Below, piece after piece: positions 57,813-64,000 of a stretch of 64,000 bases of DNA. A program made the translations under genes and the position numbers. Positions within the stretch are counted from its first letter, which is position 1. Each line of letters starts with the position of its first letter. Origin of the DNA: 'Nostoc azollae' 0708. Its GTDB lineage: Bacteria; Cyanobacteriota; Cyanobacteriia; Cyanobacteriales; Nostocaceae. The stretch spans positions 1,101,501 through 1,165,500 of the forward strand of contig NC_014248.1 in NCBI RefSeq assembly GCF_000196515.1, read 5' to 3'. The notes below the pieces were generated by a model, which was not told the DNA's origin, ran no database searches, and worked only from the letters and a program-made list of their open reading frames with translations.

Positions 57813-58485
57813 ATGCTACCGTCATTTTATCAACAAATCCTAGAAAAATACCTGAGTAATAGACAGTTAATCACCCTCAAAATGCTGGTGTGGGGACTTC
57901 AAATTCAGAAAGAAGTAAGAATAGGAAGATTAGGAGCCAACCTGCCGTTACCAATACAAGAAAATAGCCGTCTCCTCATCTACAAAGATTAGACCTCTTG
58001 CAGAATTAATTTTATGTTATAATCGTGGGTTGTCTTCGGTTTAGCCAAAAATTAGGGTTACAGGTTTATATTGAAATTACCAAGCCCAAAGAACACCAAA
58101 AATACATAAAATCTAAGACTCTATATCATACCACAGAAACAATTTTGCAATAGGTCTATTTTAAAAATAAAATGTCCTGAGTGTAGTGCTACTAAGGTTT
58201 CCAACCATTGAAGAAATTTTAGCACGCCCATTTAAACAGCCATTAAAATATATGTTCAACGTTTTAGTATTGAAGCTATGTTTAAAGATTGTAAAACTGG
58301 CGGTTATAATTTAGAAAGTTCTCAAACTTCTCACTATAGACTTATACTCCATAATTTTAGTGATTGCTTTGGCAATGACTTCTGCATGGTTACAAGGTCA
58401 AAAAACTCAATTTCAAAGAAAACAATCTTATGTTTTTCGTCCTTGTGAAAATAAAAGAAGCAGAAGAAGACACAGTGCTTTTTAG
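57813..58485 (+). pseudogene. IS4-type transposase, gutted and interrupted
   Basis: 57813-57989 encodes MLPSFYQQILEKYLSNRQLI, TLKMLVWGLQIQKEVRIGRL and GANLPLPIQENSR, a transposase N-terminus. 58256-58485 carries the C-terminus: FSIEAMFKDCKTGGYNLESS, then, after a frame change, VIALAMTSAWLQGQKTQFQR and KQSYVFRPCENKRSRRRHSA with a stop. The whole catalytic middle is gone, and a 167-bp element (57991-58157) sits at the deletion. A short IKCPECSATKV just after it looks like an IS1-type N-terminus, of which nothing else is seen. Confidence 0.75.
57991..58157. mobile_element. 167-bp MITE-like element, AGACCT family, copy 2
   Basis: Ends AGACCTCTTGCAGAATT and, inverted, AGACCTATTGCAAAATT. Same length and interior as 13534-13700. 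ATT flanks both sides (possible 3-bp duplication). Inserted in the transposase relic. Confidence 0.8.
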
Positions 58486-58985
58486 ATAAGTTTATATGGT
58501 TCTAGTTGGATAATTTCTATGAATGAGTGTCAATAATTCGTCTTGGAAATGATGGCTGCCGTTCGGAATAAGCTACCATTTTATCAGCAGGGGCTTAGGG
58601 CTATGCTGGTTATCCAGCAACCTATGCAAGCCTCTTTATCGCCCCCTCAAGGGATGCCCTTGTGCTTCCAAAAATAGCCCCAGCATTGTTTCTAGGTTCT
58701 GTTTTTGATATTTCGTAGGCATCAATTCTTTGAGTTTGTCAACTAAATCTTGAGCCTGGGCAAGCATTGTCCTGCTTTTTTAGGAAATATACTTCACGGC
58801 CTTTTTCTCATATTTTGAGAAAACTGAATAGGTAAAACTTTGAGAGTATAAAACCCCGGCGCACTGTCAGGGTTTTATACCTAAAATGAAATAAGGTCAG
58901 AATTTACACAATAGTAGACATAGCGCAAAGTGGTAAATTTAGCAATCTTCCATCCTCTAACTACTTGGCGTTATAGTCTTAATTT
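58486..58985. other. Spacer with IS relic upstream of nrdJ
   Basis: Apart from the transposase fragment at about 58630-58767, no gene is seen. A hairpin-forming CCCCGGCG...GTCAGGGTTTT stretch lies near 58852-58882. The nrdJ promoter should be between 58770 and 59009. Confidence 0.45.
58630..58767 (-). pseudogene. Transposase N-terminal fragment (IS701-like)
   Basis: Minus strand from ATG 58767 reads MLAQAQDLVDKLKELMPTKY then QKQNLETMLGLFLEAQGHPL, resembling the start of IS701-type transposases. It stops soon after. Only this fragment remains. Confidence 0.5.
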
Positions 58986-59009
58986 GTGATTCAGCAACAA
59001 GACCTTATT

Positions 59010-62000
59010 ATGGTTCAAGAACTGGAACGTAAACGCCAGAGTGCATCTTTCCCCGAATCTGCTCCAGCAGCCAATCCTGTATTTTTTAGAACCTACAGCC
59101 GTCGTACAGACGCGGGTTTAAGAGAATCCTGGAATGAAGTGTGCGATCGCACACTTAAAGGCTTAGTCGAATTAGGCAAACTGAGCCGCGAAGAAGCCGC
59201 CATTTTAGATAAAATGCAGCGCAATATGAGAGCTTTACCCAGCGGACGCTGGTTGTGGGTAGGAGGAACCAACTGGTTAACCAAACCCAAAAACTTCTCC
59301 GGTGCTTATAACTGTACCTCCACCAACCTCCTAGACTGGAAAGCCTTCGGTTTAATGATGGACCTAGCCATGATGGGTTGTGGTACAGGAGCAGTGATAG
59401 AACCACAGTATATTAAAAAGCTGCCCATCATCCGCAATCGCCTAAATATCACCGTCAAAAGTGAAATTGGTAGCACTCCTAAGGAACAGCGTCGTGAATT
59501 TACACAAACCCATATAGAAGCTAACACCGCTACTATCTACGTCGGAGACAGCCGTGAAGGTTGGGTTGAGTCCTATCAAACCCTTTTAGAACTTTCCAGC
59601 GATGAACGCTTTACAGGTGAAGTTCAGGTATTTGTAGATATTAGCGATGTGCGTCAATCAGGGGAAACCCTGAAAGGCTTTGGCGGTATGGCTAATCCTG
59701 TGAAGTTGCCTGGATTGTATCAGCGTTGTGCCTCTATTCTCAATAAGGCTTTAGGTAGACAATTAAACTCAGTTGAATGCTGTTTATTAATTGATGAAGC
59801 TGCTGTCACAATTGTTGCTGGAAATATTCGTCGCTGTCTTCCTGAAGATGCCTTAGTTCATACATCCAAAGGTCTTGTACCCATTCGTGATGTGCAAGTC
59901 GGTGACTTAGTACAAACTCCTTTAGGATTTCGTCGAGTAGTTGATAAATTCGACCAAGGATTTCAGGATGTCTATGAAATTGAAACTAATGCAACTTACC
60001 CTAGAGCAACTTTAAACCACAAACAAGCAGTCTTAGCAGATGCTAAAGGTGAAGTTAACTGGAAATCAGTTGCAAGTTTAGTGGAAGGCGATCGCCTGCT
60101 TCATAACATACAAATCCTACCTGGTACAGTTACCCATCTTCCTGCTGATCTTACAGAATCCAGCCCTTCCCAAAGCCGAACAATAAAGTCCTTGCTTGTT
60201 CCTGATCTCACACCTGAAGTAGCTTGGCTAATAGGATTGACTCACGGTGATGGCTATGTTGCCCTTGGTCGTAATAAGTATGATAAGCCCTATGGCCATG
60301 TTCAATGGTCAGTGAATAGCTTACAGATTGAACAAACAGAAATAATTCAAGCCAAAATAGATTCTGCCTTGGCTTTATTTGGACTGACTGCTACTCATAG
60401 CGTGACCAAAGGTGAAAATACTGCCAAGTCAATTTGTTCTTCTATCCGACTGGCTGAATACTTTCATGGCTATATTAAGCAGCCTAATGTTCCCTTAATA
60501 ATTCCTAGTTTTATTTTGCAAGGTTCAGTAGATATTAGATCTGCTTACTTAGCTGGATTAATAGACAGTAATGGAGCAGTTAATAATCGGCTTCCCCATC
60601 TAGTTACATCAGTTTATCGCTCATTTATTAGACAAGTTGGTACTGTTTTATCCAGCTTAGGTATGGCTGCAAGAACTACCACAAGTTGTCCAGAAAAGCA
60701 GGAATGGCAAGTTAAGTACAACCTGACACTACCTGCCCTTAAACATTATTATAACGCCCTAATTGCCCCCCATTCAGTTAAGGGAGAACTGCCTCAGGGA
60801 CTTAAAATGTATGGTTTTACTGTTCCTGGTGCGATGATGTGCGAAGCTTACACCTACAGCGAAATGCGAGAAATGGGTTTCCAGGGTTCTTGCACTGTTG
60901 ATGCCAACTATGAACGCTATATAGCTGAAGCTGATATCTCACTGGATATTGCTGTGACAGTCAAAGGTTTAGGAAGTTACGATCATGTTCAAACTTATGA
61001 CATTGAAGTGGAAGAAGCCCATTGTTTTTACTGCGACGGTTATCTGACGCATAACTCAGCTGGGATGAGACAATTCGTTGCAGAAGATGAACAAGGCGCA
61101 ACTGCCAAAGATAACTTATGGCAACAAGACACAGAAGGCAACTGGCGCATAGATTCAGAACGTGATTCTTTGCGGATGGCGAACCATACGAGAGTATTTC
61201 ATCGCAAACCAACATTAGAAGAATCTATCGGTGCTGTACGTAAGCAGTATTACAGTGGTGAGGGAGCAATTCAATGGGCTGGTGAAGCAGTCGCTAGGGC
61301 TAATGCTGATTTACTAAATACACCAGAATTGAAAACTGAGTTTCTGCAAGCTTACGAGCAAGGAAAAGCTCAGGATTGGATAAAAGAATACTATCCTGAA
61401 ATTGATCCTGATGAGCTAGAACATAGAATAGGTAGGTTTGGGCTAAATCCGTGCGGAGAAATTGTAGGTAGTAATTTCCACTGCAATTTATCTGAAGTAC
61501 ACTTAAACCAACTTGACCCCGACAACTACAAAGAACAAGAGGAAGCATTTACTGCAGGGGCGCTTTCCGTAGCCGCACTGTTAAATCATAAATTTCAAGA
61601 ACCCCGCTATCAATACAGTCGGGAACTTGATCCCATTGTCGGCGTTTCCTTCACTGGTTTATTTGATTTCTTTGTCCATGCTTTTGGTGTGGACTGGTTG
61701 TGCTGGTGGGAGCAAGGCAGACCAGAAACACCCGGAGGAATGGTGTTTAAACGTGGTGAGCAAAAATATCTCAGCAAATGGAGAGAAATCGTACATAAAG
61801 CGGTTTGGGAATATTGCGACAAGCACAACATCAAATGCCCTAATCGTTGTACCACAGTGCAGCCGTCTGGGTGTCTTGATCGCACAGCATTACGGATCTT
61901 TGATCAAGGTTTGCTTTATGCTGATGAAATACTCAATCCAGGTAGTGGTGAAACCGTCAACTTAAACTTGAGTGTGCGTAAAGGAATTCCCATTTCTACA

Positions 62001-63674
62001 GGCATTGCTAATCAACCCCTGCAACTGATTAAAGTCACTTTAAGGAATGGGCGCATCCTCCGCATGACCGCAAATCACCGTCTTTCCATCAATGGAAGTT
62101 GGGTTTATGCAGCCGATATGACTCCTGGTATGAAAATTGATTTCAGTATCGGCGAGTATAAAAATCAGCAAGATGCATCTTTACTCAATATTGATCAATT
62201 CCAGTACACACGGGAAGGAAGACAATTAGAACTCGGTCATAGTCCCGGAATCACAGCAACTATGATTAAAACACCAAAAACCATGTCTCCTGATTTGTCC
62301 TACTTTATTGGAGCATTATTTGGAGATGGCTGCTTGAGTCCTTATAAACACCACATCCGTTTTTGCAGGAATGATTACGCATTAGTCCAAAGACTGCAAC
62401 AAATCGGAGAAGAACTTTTTGGTTTACAAGGACAGATTCGCAAATATTCTAACAGAGAAGCTTTTGAACTATCTTTTGCCAGCGTTCAGCTTTTTAACTG
62501 GTTGCAACTGAATGGGTTAGCAAAAATACAAGAAAGCCAAAGCCTCGAGAGAATACCCTTAGCAATTCGTTGTTCTTCTCAAGCAACCATCTTGTCTTTT
62601 TTCTGCGGTTTAATTGACACAGACGGCTGTATTCGTTCGACAGGGCGGATGTCTATTGATAGTGCCAGTGAAAAATTCCTGCGAAACCTCCAGGAAATTG
62701 GTGAAGCAGTGGGTCTGTGCTTCTCGATTTTCCATAATACCCAGGGAGAAAACAAGCAAGGTCAGAAGGATATGTGGGGCTTATGTCTGAGTCGGATGTT
62801 GTCTCAACCAGATGCCTTAGCTTATTTAAACAAAAATACCCAGAAAGCTAAAGCTCGTCCTATCCCTTCTGCAAAACGGAGTTTCAAATTTGAACCTTAC
62901 ACTGTAAAATCTGTAGAGTGGGAAGAAACCCCCGACTATAGTTACGATTTCGCTGTGGAAGGAATAGATGATAATGACTCCTGGTACTGGCAGGGAGGAA
63001 TTAAATCTCATAACACTAAATCTCTCTTAACTGGTGCGAGTTCCGGCTGGCATCCTCCCAAAGCCCAAAGATTTATCCGCCGAATCACCTTCCGTAAAAA
63101 TGACCCCGTAGCCCTAGCTTGTATAGATTATGGTTATAATGTCATCCCATCTCAATCTGACAAAGACGAAAACGGCAACTTACTCAACGATCCTTTTGAC
63201 CCTAGTTGTACTGAATGGCTGGTAGAAATACCCGTTGCTGTCTCTTGGGCAGATTTACCAGGTGCTGATGTAATTGATGTGTCTAAATTCTCAGCCTTAG
63301 CCCAATTAGATTTTGTAATGCAAGTACAAAAGTTCTACACATCCCATAACACCTCTGCAACTTTAGAACTGCGTTCTGAGGAAGTTGAACCTTTAGGAAA
63401 GCGCATCTATGAAGCTATCCAAAACGATGAAGGGTATATTTCTGCGGCTTTATTAGCAAGGTTTGATGATTTACAATCTTTCCCCCGCTTGCCCTTTGAA
63501 CCCATAGACAAGTCCACATATCAGCGTTTGTCTCAAGAAGTCAAGGCACGACGGAAAACAGATGACTTCTGTGCAGCACTAAGTCGTTACGATTTAGGGG
63601 AAATGATGGAAGTAGGACCAAGTGGTTGTGACTCTGATAAATGTATGTTCCCAGATCAGCCGCCAACTTCATAG
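59010..63674 (+). CDS. nrdJ: Class II ribonucleotide reductase with two inteins
   Basis: A 1554-residue precursor that after removal of two inteins (407 and 381 residues) leaves a 766-residue adenosylcobalamin-dependent ribonucleotide reductase, making deoxynucleotides without oxygen or a second subunit. Extein marks are YNCTSTN (active-site Cys), NPCGEI, VTIVAGNIRR/SAGMRQF at the first junction, and VQPSG/TKSLLTGAS at the second. The end has the Cys pair GCDSDKC. I start at ATG 59010 (MVQELERKRQ); a GTG at 58986 is possible. Expression of active enzyme depends on protein splicing of both inteins. Confidence 0.96.
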   Translation: MVQELERKRQSASFPESAPAANPVFFRTYSRRTDAGLRESWNEVCDRTLKGLVELGKLSREEAAILDKMQRNMRALPSGRWLWVGGTNWLTKPKNFSGAYNCTSTNLLDWKAFGLMMDLAMMGCGTGAVIEPQYIKKLPIIRNRLNITVKSEIGSTPKEQRREFTQTHIEANTATIYVGDSREGWVESYQTLLELSSDERFTGEVQVFVDISDVRQSGETLKGFGGMANPVKLPGLYQRCASILNKALGRQLNSVECCLLIDEAAVTIVAGNIRRCLPEDALVHTSKGLVPIRDVQVGDLVQTPLGFRRVVDKFDQGFQDVYEIETNATYPRATLNHKQAVLADAKGEVNWKSVASLVEGDRLLHNIQILPGTVTHLPADLTESSPSQSRTIKSLLVPDLTPEVAWLIGLTHGDGYVALGRNKYDKPYGHVQWSVNSLQIEQTEIIQAKIDSALALFGLTATHSVTKGENTAKSICSSIRLAEYFHGYIKQPNVPLIIPSFILQGSVDIRSAYLAGLIDSNGAVNNRLPHLVTSVYRSFIRQVGTVLSSLGMAARTTTSCPEKQEWQVKYNLTLPALKHYYNALIAPHSVKGELPQGLKMYGFTVPGAMMCEAYTYSEMREMGFQGSCTVDANYERYIAEADISLDIAVTVKGLGSYDHVQTYDIEVEEAHCFYCDGYLTHNSAGMRQFVAEDEQGATAKDNLWQQDTEGNWRIDSERDSLRMANHTRVFHRKPTLEESIGAVRKQYYSGEGAIQWAGEAVARANADLLNTPELKTEFLQAYEQGKAQDWIKEYYPEIDPDELEHRIGRFGLNPCGEIVGSNFHCNLSEVHLNQLDPDNYKEQEEAFTAGALSVAALLNHKFQEPRYQYSRELDPIVGVSFTGLFDFFVHAFGVDWLCWWEQGRPETPGGMVFKRGEQKYLSKWREIVHKAVWEYCDKHNIKCPNRCTTVQPSGCLDRTALRIFDQGLLYADEILNPGSGETVNLNLSVRKGIPISTGIANQPLQLIKVTLRNGRILRMTANHRLSINGSWVYAADMTPGMKIDFSIGEYKNQQDASLLNIDQFQYTREGRQLELGHSPGITATMIKTPKTMSPDLSYFIGALFGDGCLSPYKHHIRFCRNDYALVQRLQQIGEELFGLQGQIRKYSNREAFELSFASVQLFNWLQLNGLAKIQESQSLERIPLAIRCSSQATILSFFCGLIDTDGCIRSTGRMSIDSASEKFLRNLQEIGEAVGLCFSIFHNTQGENKQGQKDMWGLCLSRMLSQPDALAYLNKNTQKAKARPIPSAKRSFKFEPYTVKSVEWEETPDYSYDFAVEGIDDNDSWYWQGGIKSHNTKSLLTGASSGWHPPKAQRFIRRITFRKNDPVALACIDYGYNVIPSQSDKDENGNLLNDPFDPSCTEWLVEIPVAVSWADLPGADVIDVSKFSALAQLDFVMQVQKFYTSHNTSATLELRSEEVEPLGKRIYEAIQNDEGYISAALLARFDDLQSFPRLPFEPIDKSTYQRLSQEVKARRKTDDFCAALSRYDLGEMMEVGPSGCDSDKCMFPDQPPTS
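59835..61055 (+). other. Intein 1 of nrdJ (407 residues)
   Basis: Starts with Cys (CLPEDALVHTSKGLVPIRDV), has the TxxH block in TLNHKQAVL, and ends VEEAHCFYCDGYLTHN; the next extein residue is Ser. All splicing residues (Cys1, His-Asn end, Ser+1) are present. It includes a LAGLIDADG-type endonuclease domain: motif 1 LIGLTHGDG keeps its Asp, but motif 2 is LAGLIDSNG, with Asn (codon 60570-60572) where the catalytic Asp belongs. Splicing should work; DNA cutting probably does not. Confidence 0.9.
61872..63014 (+). other. Intein 2 of nrdJ (381 residues)
   Basis: Starts CLDRTALRIFDQGLLYADEI, has the TxxH block in MTANHRLSI, and ends WQGGIKSHN; the next extein residue is Thr. Both LAGLIDADG motifs look intact (FIGALFGDG and FCGLIDTDG), so it may encode an active homing endonuclease. 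It is inserted in the PSG/TKSLLTGAS site, a well-known intein site of class II reductases. Confidence 0.9.
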
Positions 63675-63762
63675 GGGATTGGTGATTGGGGATTGGTGAT
63701 TGGGGATTGGGGATTGGTTTAGAGAAAAAACTATTACCCATTACCCATTACCCATTACCCAT
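63675..63762. repeat. Two 7-bp tandem repeats after nrdJ
   Basis: Units of ggggatt/ggtgatt (63675-63719) begin right at the nrdJ stop codon. Units of ttaccca (63733-63762) follow. Confidence 0.85.
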
Positions 63763-63830
63763 AAAATAGCTTTCTAAGTTACGATTGATGAAGAATTACT
63801 AATTTTTTACGGCAATACTTGGAGAGTCTA

Positions 63831-64000
63831 ATGTTTATTAATGAATTGTCACCCTTATTTAAAGAACTTGCCCAGCATCCAGTTTCATTTATGGGTGGGT
63901 TTGTCTCCGGTATCCTCAGACTCAACTTAGCTGAAGATCCTGTGAAAAGTTGGCTAGATAAACATATTACTTCAGGCGGTTTTCCTAAAGCTGGTACTGA
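63831..64000 (+). CDS. Small conserved cyanobacterial protein, cut by window end
   Basis: ATG 63831 (GGAGAG six bases before) opens MFINELSPLFKELAQHPVSF, MGGFVSGILRLNLAEDPVKS, WLDKHITSGG. Only 56 codons are in the window. It looks like a small conserved Nostocales protein with a short apolar segment; I do not know its function. The end lies beyond 64000. Confidence 0.7.
   Translation, partial: MFINELSPLFKELAQHPVSFMGGFVSGILRLNLAEDPVKSWLDKHITSGGFPKAGT

Overview
The window is chromosomal DNA of a filamentous, probably heterocyst-forming cyanobacterium (Nostocales). Photosystem II genes (psbD-psbC), a photosystem I assembly factor (ycf4), a phycobilin lyase-type protein, the nitrogen regulator ntcA, a glycine-rich RRM protein, many HIP1 octamers (GCGATCGC) and 7-bp short tandem repeats of the Nostoc/Anabaena kind all point there. 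The load of broken genes and insertion relics is high: at least twelve pseudogenes or gene fragments in 64 kb. That is what one would expect of an eroding symbiont such as the Azolla cyanobiont ('Nostoc azollae'); the species is my inference, not a sequence match.

Layout. 1-2.3 kb: a dead DUF4388 gene and repeat-rich spacer. 2.3-8.2 kb: an M16 peptidase, a fructosamine-kinase-like protein, a 2OG-Fe(II) oxygenase, the corpse of a Ser/Thr kinase joined to a DUF3365 fragment, and an intact membrane Ser/Thr kinase. 8.3-13 kb (minus strand): the translation/transcription block rplS - tRNA-Trp - secE - nusG - rplK - rplA - [L10 leader] - rplJ - rplL. 14-21.5 kb: glycosyltransferase, RND efflux pump with its membrane-fusion lipoprotein, CpcS/CpeS-type lyase, RRM protein. 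21.5-26.4 kb: a graveyard holding a Uma2 nuclease split by a 556-bp element, a transposase relic, a CHASE2 nucleotidyl cyclase and its DUF928 neighbour, all broken.

26.7-38.8 kb: ketoacyl-ACP synthase, cyclophilin lipoprotein, ycf4 diverging from psbD-psbC, polysaccharide-export protein, ABC ATPase, hisB, fabI and ntcA. 39-51 kb: DUF3084 coiled-coil protein, YqgF-like nuclease, DUF3146 protein, PNPase, a SNF2 helicase translationally coupled to a SWIM protein, a stomatin-like protein and folP. 51.3-55.7 kb: a second graveyard (dead cysteine desulfurase, cyanophycinase fragment, ISL3-type tail, dead CBS-GAF histidine kinase) around an intact tpiA. 56-64 kb: a GTPase/DUF697 protein, transposase relics, and a class II ribonucleotide reductase (nrdJ) carrying two inteins; a small conserved-looking gene runs off the right edge.

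The most interesting material is not a new operon. It is (i) four different small non-autonomous mobile elements defined here by terminal inverted repeats and, for three of them, target-site duplications, several nested in other elements or in pseudogenes; (ii) the two-intein nrdJ, where one homing endonuclease has lost a catalytic aspartate and the other has not; and (iii) tandem repeats that run directly into the start codons of hisB and the ketoacyl synthase. I found no CRISPR array, rRNA, prophage or convincing undescribed defence system.
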